Part shown: piece after piece, positions 54,525 through 64,000 of the stretch
How the letters are laid out: each line of letters begins with the position of its first letter
How positions within the stretch are numbered: position 1 is the stretch's first letter
DNA from: Chloroflexota bacterium
GTDB lineage: Bacteria > Chloroflexota > Anaerolineae > JAAEKA01
DNA: 64,000 bases
Direction: 5' to 3'
Assembly (NCBI GenBank): GCA_034717495.1
Contig: JAYELL010000100.1
Coordinates: 1-64,000 of the forward strand
Program-made: the position numbers and the translations under genes
Notes under the pieces: model-generated
What the model saw: the letters and a program-made list of their open reading frames with translations, nothing else
Databases searched by the model: none
Told to the model about the DNA's origin: nothing

Positions 54525-54929
54525 CTATGGCTCTCTGTCAGTCGCTGACCCATGCCAGACCGTTTCGTCGCTGCCCCAGTGGCGAATACCATCGCTGTTG
54601 CCAATGGCCCAAACGCGTCGTCGAACTGCGATGATCGGACCATGTTCCCGATCTTTTTCGACAATGGCTGGCGGTTGGGCTTTTTTTCGTCGCTGCATCA
54701 GGCGAGGCATCAGATAACGGGCGAGCCGCAGGCCGGCGCTGGCCGCCACGACCGCAGCCCCCACAGCCAGAGGCCGCGCTACCAGGCCAACGGGCAAGAC
54801 GGACACCGGGGCACTGTTGCGTACCACCAGGGGCCCCACGTCGGGATGAGCGCCACACACTGAGCAGCGAGTAGTTTCCGCTGCCACAGGTGCACCACAG
54901 CGAGTACAGGTCCGTCCGTTCTGAGCCAT
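54525..54929 (-). CDS. Small zinc-ribbon protein with one hydrophobic segment
   Basis: This 134-residue protein opens with a two-pair zinc ribbon, CTRCGAPV and CSVCGAHP (residues 8-28). A hydrophobic stretch (VSVLPVGLVARPLAVGAAVVAASAGL, about 42-67) and a basic, low-complexity tail follow. I do not recognise a family beyond zinc ribbon. GGAGGA lies six bases before the ATG. It stands alone between the thiamine operon and a transposase remnant. Confidence 0.75.
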   Translation of the reverse strand: MAQNGRTCTRCGAPVAAETTRCSVCGAHPDVGPLVVRNSAPVSVLPVGLVARPLAVGAAVVAASAGLRLARYLMPRLMQRRKKAQPPAIVEKDREHGPIIAVRRRVWAIGNSDGIRHWGSDETVWHGSATDREP

Positions 54930-55333
54930 GAACTATCCTCCGGGGAAATGCTGCAAACACCTCAAGAAGCCACCAGCAGTCTAACCCACGATTGAGAGGC
55001 TGCTGCTGCGGGGGTGTCCGCGATTATCCAGAGTGTAGCAGAAAACAGGTGAAAACTCAAACGGAACTGTCGTGCTGGCTACCGCGCACATCCGTTCGCC
55101 TATGGAGGATGTTGGGTCGGATAGTGAGAGAGAATACGATCAGTTCGCTCGTGTCGAGCGACTCCATTATGAGCAGTTACATGGTCAAAACAATGTTCCA
55201 CCCCACGAACAGAACGACGAAATGCAACAATTGCCATGCATCTGGCGTGCGAAAGCAGCATTGGAGCGCGTTGACACCCCTTGCTTTGGCTCCCAGTAGA
55301 AAACCGTGCCCCTTTGCCCTTTCGGGTCTGCGC
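54930..55333. other. Intergenic stretch between zinc-ribbon gene and transposase remnant
   Basis: I see no gene here. On the minus strand TTGAGT (55060-55055) and TACACT (55037-55032), 17 bases apart, could be the promoter of the zinc-ribbon gene. The part nearest 55333 may include the end of the insertion element, but I could not define its terminal repeats. Confidence 0.4.
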
Positions 55334-56421
55334 TCAGGCCGCGCGGCGGTAGTCGTGGTGTAACCCTCCCTGCACAGGAAAAACCACGACTTTGCCTGTC
55401 TGCGGCCGCTCTGCGCCAGACGGGGCGGGTATGTTCTGGTCCAAACCTTGATGGTGTCGAGCCTGATGGTAATAGTTCAAGTATTCCTATGTGACTCCCT
55501 GCAGGTGGCGCTCCTTGAGGATCAGGACATGGTCCAGGCACTAGCGACGAAGGCTGCCGAGAAAGCGTTCGCGTTGGGAGCGCTAATTGGCGTGCGAATT
55601 TCTATGATGCCCGTCCCTGCTGCCACTGCCGAGAAATGCCCTCCGAACTTGGGGTCATTGTCACGTATCAAATACCTGGGTCCTTCGCCCCAGGGCGTGG
55701 CTTCCCGCAATTGCCGCGCCACCCAGGCATCGCTTGGGTGAGAGGTGACGGCAACATGCACGATACGGCGGCTGGCATGTTCAATGATGAGAAAGATGAA
55801 GAGGGAGCGGAACATGATGTCGAAGACCTGGGTGAAATCACAGGCCCAGATGTGGGGGGCATGGTTCATCAAAAAGGTGGCCCAGGTCTGACCTGAAGGG
55901 CTTGGCGTATCATTACGTGCCATATACTTCTGGACCGTGCGTTTGCTGACTTTGATGCCCGGTTTGAGGAGTTCGCCCCGAATGCGTTCCGCGCCCCAGG
56001 TCAGGTTGTCCGCCGCCATCTCACGGATCAGAGAAATGGTTTCTGCCGAAATCCTGGGATCTGATGAGCGTGGTTTCGACTTTCGTCGCCAAATGAAACG
56101 GAAGAGTTCACGATGCCAACGCAGAAGGGTATCAGGTTGGACAATGAGCAGCGCTTGCTTCCAGAAAGGAGTGGCGCGAGCGAGCAAGAGGAGTTTGATG
56201 CGATCGAAGTTATTGAGTTGCGGACGCTTGCTCTGGCGTTGGAGGATGATGAATTGCTGACGCAGGAGGGCGTTTTCGGCGATGAGATCGGCTTTGCCGC
56301 GCGTCAAGTCGGCGGTAGCACCACGCAGAAGGGAAAGGGTGTTGGGTTTGAGCCAGCGTTTGAAGTGAAACTGCACGGCATCGAAAAATCGACGGCGGAA
56401 TCGACGGACGTTTGATAGCAT
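55334..56421 (-). pseudogene. Decayed DDE transposase (integrase-core, IS481/IS3-like)
   Basis: The first part (from ATG 56421) encodes an integrase-core transposase: helical N-terminus, NLTWGAERIRGELLKPGIKVSKRTVQKYM, WACDFTQVFD (first Asp), and YLIRDNDPKFGGHF (second Asp). After PNANAF the frame shifts; in another frame the protein continues CLDHVLILKERHLQGVT, a TAG stop, EYLNYYHQARHHQGL and ends GLHHDYRRAA at 55334. So one frameshift near 55550 and one internal stop (near 55490) disable it. It should be immobile unless complemented. Confidence 0.85.
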
Positions 56422-56726
56422 GTCGCTACTGCTCCCGTTTTGGAGATGTGAAAGCGGGAGTATAGCAGTTTGTCGCCTGCAAATCAAGCGAAGGGAGTGC
56501 TCAAATCAGAACGGATATGCGAAGTAGCCACCACGCCGGTTGAAGTCGGCGGAAGAGGAAGTAGGCGTGGTATCGAGGATCTATGCTCGGAAGATCCAGG
56601 GTGGCGGCAGCCGGCGATTAGCCTGACGGCGGTAGAGCGCGAGACTGCCGAAGCGAGGGGTCGCGCTCTGGATCTGTGGCGGACTGCAACCGAGTTGCGG
56701 CAGGGAAAGCCGATTCCCTGAACTCA
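56422..56726. other. Intergenic stretch without recognisable gene
   Basis: The 305 bases between the transposase remnant and the short-chain dehydrogenase hold no convincing frame, promoter or terminator. One end of the insertion element probably lies in the part next to 56421. Confidence 0.5.
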
Positions 56727-57533
56727 TTACCACACGCAGTATCCGCCGTCGATGACCATGTCGTGACCACTCATGAAATCGGAGGCCTGGGATGCCAGGT
56801 AAACGACGGCCCCCTGCAAGTCGGTTACCTCGGCCATCTTGCCAGCTGGCGTCATGGCCATCCAGGTGGGCATCACCTGCTGGCCCAGCGGGGTCTCCAG
56901 CAGATCATCCACCAGCTTGGTGCGCGTGTAGCCGGGGCTAATACTGTTGACCCGCACCCCGCGCGCTGCCCACTCGCCGGCAAGGCTGCGGGTAAGGTGG
57001 ATCACCGCAGCCTTGCTGGCATTGTAGGCCGCCTGGTTTTGGGGCATATTGACAATGTGGCCCGACATGGAGGCGGTGTTGATGATCTTGCCGTAGCCAG
57101 TCTCCAACATCACGCGTGCCTCGGCCTGCGCGCAGAGGAAAACTCCTGTCAAGTTCAGGTCGATAACCCGCTTCCATTCCTCAACCGCCATCTTCTCGGA
57201 GTCAGCCCATACACCGACGCCTGCATTGTTGACGCCGATCGTGAGTTTACCCCAGCGCGCCACCACGACGTCCACGGCGCCCTGGACCTGGTCGGGATCG
57301 GTGACGTCGGCGGTGACGGCCAGGGCCTCAACGCCCTTGCGAGCCAGTTCGGCCACGACCATTTCGGCGGCCGCCCGATTGATGTCCACGATGGCCACCG
57401 CCGCGCCCGCCTCGCCCAGGGCATGCGCGTAGCCACGGCCGATGCCCTGGGCACCGCCGGTCACCAGTGCGACCCGTCCGTCCAGCTGAAAGCGCTCCAG
57501 GATTGGTCGAGCTTCGAGAACCTTGTCAGCCAT
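56727..57533 (-). CDS. Short-chain dehydrogenase/reductase (polyol type)
   Basis: This 268-residue classical SDR has the cofactor motif [12 protein letters not shown] (about 25-36), NNAGVG (about 102-107), and the active-site serine with Y-x3-K in NTASMSG and [10 protein letters not shown] (about 151-174). A D after strand 2 ([10 protein letters not shown]) indicates NAD preference. In context with an importer and three MDR dehydrogenases it probably oxidises a sugar alcohol (arabinitol- or sorbitol-type). AAAGGA lies before the ATG; the previous gene ends 21 bases upstream. Confidence 0.9.
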   Translation of the reverse strand: MADKVLEARPILERFQLDGRVALVTGGAQGIGRGYAHALGEAGAAVAIVDINRAAAEMVVAELARKGVEALAVTADVTDPDQVQGAVDVVVARWGKLTIGVNNAGVGVWADSEKMAVEEWKRVIDLNLTGVFLCAQAEARVMLETGYGKIINTASMSGHIVNMPQNQAAYNASKAAVIHLTRSLAGEWAARGVRVNSISPGYTRTKLVDDLLETPLGQQVMPTWMAMTPAGKMAEVTDLQGAVVYLASQASDFMSGHDMVIDGGYCVW

Positions 57534-57554
57534 GGGTGTTCGTCCTTTCCCTGC

Positions 57555-58592
57555 TCATTCCATCACGATGCAAACCTTGCCGCTCTGTCCCCGGTCGGCC
57601 ATACCGTAGGCCTCAGCCGCTCCGTCCAAAGGGAAGCAGTGGCTGACAGTGACCTCGGGTCTCAGGCGCCACTCGACCAACTTCTCCACCAGGTCCTCCA
57701 TGTGACCCAGGCTGGTCACCCATGAGCCGTAGACGGTGATCTGATCGTGAATGATAGTCTGGCTAACGTCGAATTCAACATTGTCACCCTCGCCTACCAT
57801 GGCGCTTCGCCCCCAGCGCCGCGTGCCTTGCAGCGCGAGCAGCCGCCCAGCCGGCGAGCCGGAGCAGTCGATGGACACTTCACAACCCAGGCCATCCGTC
57901 ATCTCTGTGATAGCCTCTAGCGCACCGTCACCGGCAGCGATTCCGTCGTCCACCGCGCCGATACCTTTTGCGAACTCCAGGCGCGCTGTGGAGATGTCCG
58001 CGCCGATCACCCGGGTTGCACCCATCGCCCTGGCGACTAACCCGGCTGCCATACCCACCGGTCCGACACCGGTGATCAGCACCCGGTCCTCGCCCGACAC
58101 GCTCACACGGTTCAGTGCCTCGTACACGGTGCCGAATCCACAGGCCACCAGGGCGCCGTCCATGTAGCTTAGTTCGTCGGGCAAGGCGATGCAGGTATTC
58201 TCCTCGGCCAGCAGGTAGTCGGCGTGGCCACCGTCCCGCTGCCAGCCATAGGCTGCCCTAAGCGGCGAGGTGCAGCTGATCATGTAGCCTTTACGGCAAT
58301 CGTTGCACACGCCGCAGCCGCTAATATGGTAGATAATGACCCGGTCGCCCTCACGGAAGCGCTTGCAGCCTGGTCCCATCTGGACGATTTGGCCGCATGG
58401 CTCGTGCCCGGCGATGACGTTCTGATAGGCCTCCGGGCCGTGACCGAGGTGTTCGCGGTAGATGGCCCGTATGTCGCTGCCACAGATGGAGGAGGCCTTC
58501 ATCTTCAACAGCACCTGGCCGTGGCCCGGCTCGGGCACCGGAAAGTCAGCAAATTCGACCCGGCGTTGGCCGGGCAATAAAACACCTTTCAT
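57555..58592 (-). CDS. Zinc-dependent medium-chain alcohol/polyol dehydrogenase
   Basis: This 345-residue MDR enzyme has the catalytic-zinc motif SICGSDIRA (about 36-44) and GHEPCGQI (about 62-69), the structural-zinc cysteines in [16 protein letters not shown] (about 92-107), and the NAD motif [11 protein letters not shown] (about 165-175). It oxidises a secondary or primary alcohol, probably a sugar alcohol given its operon. GGAGG precedes the ATG by six bases. Confidence 0.9.
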   Translation of the reverse strand: MKGVLLPGQRRVEFADFPVPEPGHGQVLLKMKASSICGSDIRAIYREHLGHGPEAYQNVIAGHEPCGQIVQMGPGCKRFREGDRVIIYHISGCGVCNDCRKGYMISCTSPLRAAYGWQRDGGHADYLLAEENTCIALPDELSYMDGALVACGFGTVYEALNRVSVSGEDRVLITGVGPVGMAAGLVARAMGATRVIGADISTARLEFAKGIGAVDDGIAAGDGALEAITEMTDGLGCEVSIDCSGSPAGRLLALQGTRRWGRSAMVGEGDNVEFDVSQTIIHDQITVYGSWVTSLGHMEDLVEKLVEWRLRPEVTVSHCFPLDGAAEAYGMADRGQSGKVCIVME

Positions 58593-58650
58593 TCGTTTCC
58601 TCCACGCCGGTCCTGGAAAACCGTCGGCGTTTGCTTCCGTTGACCGTTTT

Positions 58651-59715
58651 TCACGGCAGCAACATCACTTTTATCGATTCTTCACTGTTGGCCACCAGGT
58701 CGATTCCCCGTTGAAACTCGGCCAGGGGCAGACGGTGGGTGACGATCAGGTTCATGGGCAACAGCCCGCGCGCCAGCATGTCGATGGCGACCGGATAGCA
58801 GTAGGGACTGAGATGGGAACCATGGATATTCAGTTCCTTGCTGTCGCCAATAATGGTCCAGTCCACAGTCACCAGATCCCGCATCAGGCTGAACTCGACG
58901 AAGGTGCCCAGCTTGCGGATCATGTGCAATCCCTGTTCCACTGCCGCAGGATGCCCCGTCGCCTCGATATAGACGTCGCACCCGTAGCCTTCGGTCAGCT
59001 TGCGTACTTCGTCCACGACGTCCACCCTATTCGGGTTCAGGCCCATATCGGCGCCGCAGGCTCTGGCGACAGCCAGCCGCTCCTCTCGCAGGTCCAGCGA
59101 AATCAAGAGACCCGGGTTTTTTAGTCGGGCTGCGGCCACCATGCCCAGCCCCAGCGGACCGGCGCCGGCGATCACCACCACGTCGCCGAACTCGATTTCA
59201 CCTCGCTGCACCGCGTGGATCGAGCAGCCAAGCGGCTCGATGAACACAGCATGCTCGATCGGGATGGATTTGGGCACCCTGTAGTTGAGCGCGTCGGCTG
59301 GAAACCGCATGTACTCGGCCATGGCGCCGAACGTACGCTGGCGAAACCCGTAGACGTCGTGTTTGTCCTGGCACATCCAGTACTGGCCGCGCCTGCAGAA
59401 ACGGCACTGCCAGCAGGGCACGAGTTGCTCGGAGACGGCCAGGTCGCCCAGGACCAGGCCATACTTCTGGCCTGCTCCCTCGCCCAGGGCCACAACCTGG
59501 CCCACGAACTCATGGCCGGGAATCACCGGCGGCTGGCAGTAGCCCTCCCGGTGTTGGTCGCCCCAGAAGAGCGGGGCACCCAGGTAACACTTCAGGTCGC
59601 TGGCACAGATGCCCACGGAGCTGACCTGGATCACCACCTCGCCCGGGCCCGGCTCCGGCACGGCCCACTCCTCGAGACGGTAATCCTGTGGACCATGGCA
59701 GACGATAGCCCGCAT
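58651..59715 (-). CDS. Zinc-dependent MDR dehydrogenase (threitol/erythritol-type)
   Basis: This 354-residue MDR enzyme starts [17 protein letters not shown] and has [10 protein letters not shown] and PGHEFVGQV for catalytic zinc, [15 protein letters not shown] for the structural zinc, and [15 protein letters not shown] for NAD. Overall it recalls erythritol/threitol dehydrogenases, but that is a family impression. The ATG at 59715 is the natural family start; no ribosome site is visible and the longer frame upstream is unlikely to be translated. Confidence 0.87.
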   Translation of the reverse strand: MRAIVCHGPQDYRLEEWAVPEPGPGEVVIQVSSVGICASDLKCYLGAPLFWGDQHREGYCQPPVIPGHEFVGQVVALGEGAGQKYGLVLGDLAVSEQLVPCWQCRFCRRGQYWMCQDKHDVYGFRQRTFGAMAEYMRFPADALNYRVPKSIPIEHAVFIEPLGCSIHAVQRGEIEFGDVVVIAGAGPLGLGMVAAARLKNPGLLISLDLREERLAVARACGADMGLNPNRVDVVDEVRKLTEGYGCDVYIEATGHPAAVEQGLHMIRKLGTFVEFSLMRDLVTVDWTIIGDSKELNIHGSHLSPYCYPVAIDMLARGLLPMNLIVTHRLPLAEFQRGIDLVANSEESIKVMLLP

Positions 59716-59831
59716 GGTTTTTGGTAGGGGGGTGTGAGTTTCGTAGGTCACAGGGTGACCTACGGCTGGGCAGTGACCAGTGGCTGTACACCCTTTTGCC
59801 TGTTCGCTGTCCACTTTTCACTTTCTACTTT

Positions 59832-60890
59832 CTACTCCACTTCGCTCCGGGACCTTGTGTCCACTACGATCTGCGCCTTCACCGAGGTAGGCGGCATCTC
59901 GACAGCGAAGTCGAAGGCCGCGATGCTGTCGGCAAAGTTAAACGTGTCGGTGATCAGCGGCTTGACGTCGATCTTGCCACTGCCCATCAGGGCCAGCGCC
60001 CTGGGATAAACGTGGGCATAGCGGAAAACGTGTTCGACGCGGGCCTCCTTCACTTGGGCAGCCACCACGTCGTAGGGTATCGGCTCCAGGGGCATGCCGA
60101 TCAACACCACCGTACCGCCGGGTGCTAACGGTTCAAAGACACCGGCGGTGGCCTGCTGGCTGCCGCTGCACTCGAAGACGATGTCTGCTCCCCAGCCATC
60201 GGTCAGGTCGGAAACAACTTCCGTCAGGCTCTGTTCGGCCACGTTGACCGGCAGAATCGGCCCCAGCGAAGCGGCCAGATCCAGCTTGGGCTGCACCACG
60301 TCGGTCATGACGATTTGACTGCAGCCTCCGGCCAGGGCGGCCAGCGCGGTGACCATGCCAATGGGGCCGGCACCGGTGACCACGGCCAGGTCGCCCGGCT
60401 TGATCTGAGCCTTCATCGCGCCATGCATGCCCACCGCCAGCGGCTCCACCATGGCCGCCTCGGCCAGGCTTACATTGTCCGGCACCTTGAAGGTGAAAGT
60501 GGCCGGGTGCACCACGGTTGGTCGCAGCACGCCATGGATGGGCGGCGTGGCCCAGAAGCGCACAGCCGGGTCCAGGTTGTACATGCCCAGCCGGGTGGCC
60601 TTGCTGTTGGGATCGGGAATGCCTGGCTCCATGCACACCCGATCATCGACCTTCAGATGGCGGACCTCACCACCTGTTTCGACCACGGTGCCGGACGCCT
60701 CATGGCCCAGCACCATGGGCTCCACCACCACGAAGGGGCCGATGCGACCGTGGGTGTAGTAGTGCACGTCGCTGCCGCAGATGCCGACGGTATCAATGGC
60801 AACCCGGACGTCATGGAGACCGAGCGGCTCGGGAATATCGATATCTCGCAGGGAGAGCTCGCGGACTCTTTCTAGCACCAGCGCTTGCAT
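59832..60890 (-). CDS. Xylitol/sorbitol dehydrogenase-like MDR
   Basis: This 352-residue protein matches xylitol dehydrogenase/sorbitol dehydrogenase: [21 protein letters not shown] (about 36-56), LGHEASGTV (zinc ligands), and [17 protein letters not shown] (NAD). In place of the structural-zinc cysteines it has [18 protein letters not shown], the usual pattern of the zinc-lean polyol dehydrogenases. AAGGAG lies six bases before the ATG. The polyol reading of the whole operon rests mainly on this gene. Confidence 0.9.
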   Translation of the reverse strand: MQALVLERVRELSLRDIDIPEPLGLHDVRVAIDTVGICGSDVHYYTHGRIGPFVVVEPMVLGHEASGTVVETGGEVRHLKVDDRVCMEPGIPDPNSKATRLGMYNLDPAVRFWATPPIHGVLRPTVVHPATFTFKVPDNVSLAEAAMVEPLAVGMHGAMKAQIKPGDLAVVTGAGPIGMVTALAALAGGCSQIVMTDVVQPKLDLAASLGPILPVNVAEQSLTEVVSDLTDGWGADIVFECSGSQQATAGVFEPLAPGGTVVLIGMPLEPIPYDVVAAQVKEARVEHVFRYAHVYPRALALMGSGKIDVKPLITDTFNFADSIAAFDFAVEMPPTSVKAQIVVDTRSRSEVE

Positions 60891-60971
60891 GACGGGCTCC
60901 TTAATTGCTAATTGGTGAATTGGTGGATTTTGAATGGCTAATGGTCGGTGTTGGCCGTGGTCAGGTGTTTT

Positions 60972-61190
60972 TCAGCCCCAGCGAAGGATAATGTATCCCA
61001 GAATGAAGGAGACAACCCCGGCGATCCACAGGGGCAGGTACTGTTCCACAAAGCGCATCCATAGCAGGCCGATGGCGATCGTCAGGATCACGCTGATAAA
61101 GACCCGGTCGAAGGTATTGGTCTTCATGGGCAGGAAACCGCGCCGACCGGTATGTTCGACCGGCGCACGTACGGGTTCTTGTTGAGCCAT
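60972..61190 (-). CDS. DUF2160-like small membrane protein
   Basis: This 72-residue protein has two hydrophobic segments (about 28-46 and 53-70) and the family motif RRGFLPMKTNTFDRVFIS, ending in ILRWG. DUF2160 proteins are small subunits found in glycerol/polyol ABC operons; this copy seems to lack the extra N-terminal helix of longer relatives. It lies 19 bases after the permease stop, consistent with a transporter accessory role. Confidence 0.75.
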   Translation of the reverse strand: MAQQEPVRAPVEHTGRRGFLPMKTNTFDRVFISVILTIAIGLLWMRFVEQYLPLWIAGVVSFILGYIILRWG

Positions 61191-61209
61191 AAGGAACCTC
61201 TCGCGGGGC

Positions 61210-62064
61210 TTACTCCTTCACTGCGCCGAAGGTGAGGCCGGTGACGATATAGCGCTGGATAAAGACCAGGAATATCAGTGCTGGCAGAATGGTAACGATA
61301 GCCACGGCAGCCATCTGACCCCAGTTTGTACCGGTAACCGTGACAAACTCCGCCAGACCGGTGGTGATCGTGCGAGCGTTGACGCTGGTCAGCGTTGCTG
61401 CGAACAGGTACTCGTTCCAGGCGAAGATCCAACTGAGTATGAACGTGATCGCCAGCCCGGGCGCGGCGAGCGGGACAATGATTCGCCACAGGACCGTCGA
61501 TCGGGTGGCACCATCCATGTAGGCCGCCTCGTCCAGTTCCTTGGGGATTCCGTCGATAATGCCTTGTAACAACCAAATGGCAAAGGGCAGATTAAACACG
61601 CAGTACACGAGGATCAGCCCGATCTTCGTGTCGAAAAGCGACGTGTCGCCAATCCTGAAAACCCGTGTGTATAGGAGAAACAGTGGGAGTAAGAATGCGG
61701 CCGCCGGCGCCATACGATTGGTGATAGTCCAGAAGAAGATATTGTCCGAACCCTTTAGCCGCCAGCGAGACAGCGCATACGTGGCGAGTAAGGCCAGAAC
61801 AGTCACAAGCAGCGCATTGCTCGTTGCCACGATGATGGAATTGGTCAAATAGCGCTGAAAGGCGGGGCTGGAAAGCGGTGTAGTGTAGTTCTCGATGTAG
61901 AAGGACTTGATAAGTAGCGTTGGTGCGTCGAACAACTGCACACGGCTACGGGACGACACCACGAACATCCAGTAGATCGGCAATACCGTGAAGACGGTCA
62001 GGCCGATCCAAAGAACATAGAGGCCAATTCGGTTCAGGGTTTTCTTTCGGGGCGCGGTGGTCAT
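61210..62064 (-). CDS. ABC importer permease (MalG-like), polyol system
   Basis: This 284-residue protein has six transmembrane helices, the typical N-terminal [15 protein letters not shown] and the EAA loop [21 protein letters not shown] (about 177-197). AGGAAG precedes the ATG. It is the second permease of the polyol importer; no ATPase gene occurs in the cluster, so a shared MsmK-type ATPase is expected elsewhere. Confidence 0.92.
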   Translation of the reverse strand: MTTAPRKKTLNRIGLYVLWIGLTVFTVLPIYWMFVVSSRSRVQLFDAPTLLIKSFYIENYTTPLSSPAFQRYLTNSIIVATSNALLVTVLALLATYALSRWRLKGSDNIFFWTITNRMAPAAAFLLPLFLLYTRVFRIGDTSLFDTKIGLILVYCVFNLPFAIWLLQGIIDGIPKELDEAAYMDGATRSTVLWRIIVPLAAPGLAITFILSWIFAWNEYLFAATLTSVNARTITTGLAEFVTVTGTNWGQMAAVAIVTILPALIFLVFIQRYIVTGLTFGAVKE

Positions 62065-62075
62065 GGACAGTCTTC

Positions 62076-62951
62076 CTACTCTCTCTGCTTACCTACCTGG
62101 GTGAGGGCAATGAACAGTAACCAGCAAGCCACGATGGTGAAATACAGTACCAGGAGGGACATCGCCGATCCGTACCCATAGTCGGTCTTTGGGAAAACGG
62201 TGCGATAGATATGGAGGCCTACGAACCTGGTCGACAGTCCTGGGCCGCCGTTGGTTAGCATGAAGGCCTCGTCCACGATGCGCAGGGCGTCCATGAAGCG
62301 GATGAAGACCACCGTCAGGATCACCGGCATCATCATCGGGATGGTAAGATAACGAAACACCTGCCAGCGATTAGCCCCATCTACCAGGGCCTGCTCCAAA
62401 GGCTCCTTGGGAAGCGCCGTCAAGCCAGCCAACAGGGTAAGGGTAACGAACGGTGTCCAGTGCCAGATATCCATTACAATGAGAGTTAGCCAGGCGTGAG
62501 TAGCGGAGGTACCGATACGGAAGGGATAGTCGAAGAACCTGTCCAGATAGTAGGGGACCGGCCCGAACCCAGGGATGACCAGAAGCCGCCAGGTTGCGCC
62601 TACCGCGATGGGGGCCACGACCAGAGGCAACACGTAGATGGTGCGGAAGAATGAACGTCCACGGAAAGGAGTAACGAGGGTTTGAGCCAACAGGAAACCC
62701 AAGACTAACTCCACCGAAACGACGATGAAGGTGAACTGGAATGTGCGCCCGAGGGAATTGAGGAAGTCCTGGTCGAAGACCAGGCGGCGGTAATTATTGA
62801 CGCCGGCCCAGGTCATGCCTCGGACGGCCGAAAATACGTTCCAGTCGTAAAAGCCCACCCACAACACATAGAGGAAAGGTAAAAGCCCCACGATGAAGAG
62901 AATAACCAGTGTCGGCGTGAGCATTCGCCAACCCATTCGATTTGAACGCAT
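62076..62951 (-). CDS. ABC importer permease (MalF-like), polyol system
   Basis: This permease of about 291 residues has six transmembrane helices and the EAA-type loop [20 protein letters not shown]. ATGs at 62960 and 62951 are both in frame; 62951 is preferred because AAAGGG lies about nine bases upstream, whereas it abuts the other. The open frame continuing into the intergenic hairpin is rejected. It starts 12 bases before the second permease. Confidence 0.88.
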   Translation of the reverse strand: MRSNRMGWRMLTPTLVILFIVGLLPFLYVLWVGFYDWNVFSAVRGMTWAGVNNYRRLVFDQDFLNSLGRTFQFTFIVVSVELVLGFLLAQTLVTPFRGRSFFRTIYVLPLVVAPIAVGATWRLLVIPGFGPVPYYLDRFFDYPFRIGTSATHAWLTLIVMDIWHWTPFVTLTLLAGLTALPKEPLEQALVDGANRWQVFRYLTIPMMMPVILTVVFIRFMDALRIVDEAFMLTNGGPGLSTRFVGLHIYRTVFPKTDYGYGSAMSLLVLYFTIVACWLLFIALTQVGKQRE

Positions 62952-63042
62952 GCCGTTCATCCCTTTGTCCGATACGAGGCCAGATACGCACGCGATGTAC
63001 GGGTATCCGGCCTCGTCGGTGCCCGTTGGGCATAGAAAACTC

Positions 63043-63080
63043 GGGGGGGGGAAAGGCCGTGGGGTGCGTCCCACCCCACG
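63043..63080 (-). other. Hairpin and homopolymer between binding protein and permease
   Basis: CGTGGGGTG (63058-63066) and CACCCCACG (63072-63080) form a perfect 9-bp stem with a five-base loop, followed on the minus strand by a run of nine C (63051-63043). It lies 23 bases after the binding-protein stop and probably protects its 3' end, giving more binding protein than permease. Confidence 0.6.
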
Positions 63081-63102
63081 ACCAGCGGTTAACGAAGATT
63101 GG

Positions 63103-64000
63103 CTACTCGCCGTAACCCAGGTTGACCAGCTCAGCGTCCGCAGCAGCAGCAGCAGCGTCCATGGCATCGGCTGCTGACATTTCGCCGGTGATCGCCTGCC
63201 AGATGAAGGGCGCGATTACCTCGCGCACCTGGGCGTGGAAGGGGAAGGGCGGCGCGCCGCGGAAGAGGTATCCCTGATCCTCCATCATGGTGAAGTAGCC
63301 ATCGGTGATGGTATCGACCTCGACGACCTCAGGGGCATCATAGGTGGAATCCATGACGATGCGCGAGCCAGCGACGGCCCATTCAGGCTGCACTTCCTCC
63401 TGGCCGACGTATTGCAGCCAGAGCAGGGAGCAGAGCGGGTTCTTGGAGGAGTGGGGCATGGCGAAGGCACCGCCGTCGTAGTAACCGATGTAGCCGGCTC
63501 CGCTCTCAGCATCCTCCATAACACCTTCGTACACTGGCGGAAGCGCCACACCCACGCTGCCGACCACCTTGGAACGCTCCGGATCTGTCGCGATCCAGGC
63601 AGCGTTCTCACCGTATATCCAGCCTTGGGCAGCGCGGCCGGCGGCGAAGGATGCAGCCACCTCGTCCCACGTACTGCTGGTGGTTTCCGGCGGGGCATAC
63701 TCCAACATACTGACCCAGAACTCCAGGGCTTCCTTGGCGCGGTCGCTGTTCATCTCGCCACCTTCAGCCTCAGACGCCTTGTAGTTGTCCATGTTGATAC
63801 CCCAGTTATAGACACCAAAGCTGGGGAGAATGGTCTCAAACACCTCGTAGAAGGAGGACACGTGGCCTGAGGCAGCCTGTACCGTGGTTCCCCACAGTTC
63901 CATGTCGTTCTCCTCAGCGTATTTGGTGAAGAACTCGGCGTTGTCTCGATACTGATCGAAGGTCGTGGCCGGCGCCAGGTCATAGCCATACTGCTCATTG
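63103..64000 (-). CDS. Solute-binding protein of the polyol importer (partial, N-terminus outside)
   Basis: The frame is open from the window edge (64000) to the stop at 63103, giving about 298 residues of a family 1 solute-binding protein without its N-terminus. Visible stretches include the hinge region [71 protein letters not shown] and [11 protein letters not shown]. It is the first gene of the importer operon seen here; any upstream promoter is outside the window. Confidence 0.9.
   Translation of the reverse strand, partial: NEQYGYDLAPATTFDQYRDNAEFFTKYAEENDMELWGTTVQAASGHVSSFYEVFETILPSFGVYNWGINMDNYKASEAEGGEMNSDRAKEALEFWVSMLEYAPPETTSSTWDEVAASFAAGRAAQGWIYGENAAWIATDPERSKVVGSVGVALPPVYEGVMEDAESGAGYIGYYDGGAFAMPHSSKNPLCSLLWLQYVGQEEVQPEWAVAGSRIVMDSTYDAPEVVEVDTITDGYFTMMEDQGYLFRGAPPFPFHAQVREVIAPFIWQAITGEMSAADAMDAAAAAADAELVNLGYGE

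Overview
The window is about 64 kb of bacterial chromosome, moderately GC-rich and densely packed with genes. Gene content and protein style suggest a member of the Chloroflexota (Anaerolineae- or Caldilineae-like): lipoproteins with Thr/Pro-rich stalks, LysM surface proteins, several ABC importers without their own ATPase, and a formate-tetrahydrofolate ligase. This placement is inference; there is no rRNA gene. I saw no rRNA, tRNA or CRISPR array. A perfect 16-bp parS site at 3602-3617 suggests the chromosomal origin domain.

Layout. 0.4-2.4 kb: a ThuA-like protein and a zinc-less medium-chain dehydrogenase. 2.7-3.6 kb (-): a methyltransferase fused to a Trm112-like zinc ribbon, its start touching parS. 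3.8-15.4 kb (+): MoxR ATPase, DUF58 and DUF4129 membrane proteins running directly into a helicase-like ATPase, an SF1 helicase, a RecB-like nuclease with an AddB-type Fe-S cysteine set, and RecJ. I read the last four as a split AddAB-like end-resection module. 15.5-25.6 kb: a propeller lipoprotein, then obg, nadD, a cobalamin adenosyltransferase, nfo, lpdA, lipA, two thioredoxins and fhs. 26-30 kb: two secreted LysM proteins. 30.3-31.1 kb (-): a DsbA-like lipoprotein interrupted by UGA exactly at its redox motif (U-G-A-C), followed by a hairpin with bacterial SECIS geometry; this is a probable selenoprotein.

31.3-36.6 kb (-): acyl-CoA dehydrogenase, class IV aminotransferase, a Tudor-like protein, a GT-C-like membrane protein and a class V aminotransferase. 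36.9-41.6 kb (+): 8-oxoguanine deaminase, a sirtuin, a hydantoinase/dihydropyrimidinase carrying an inserted sigma-70 region 4-like helix-turn-helix, and a MerR/TipA regulator with a 19-bp-spacer promoter. The theme is purine or pyrimidine catabolism. 41.9-49.5 kb (+): an amidohydrolase, a CUT1-type ABC importer, an argininosuccinate-lyase-like enzyme and an FAD amine oxidase, probably for an N-substituted amino acid. 49.6-54.5 kb (-): a TPP-riboswitch operon (thiamine pyrophosphokinase, ThiB, permease, ATPase). 54.5-56.4 kb: a zinc-ribbon membrane protein and a decayed transposase. 56.7-64 kb (-): a polyol-type importer with a DUF2160 protein and four dehydrogenases.

The items most worth following up are the selenoprotein, the sigma-4-like insertion in the hydantoinase, and the three-gene helicase/nuclease module with RecJ.
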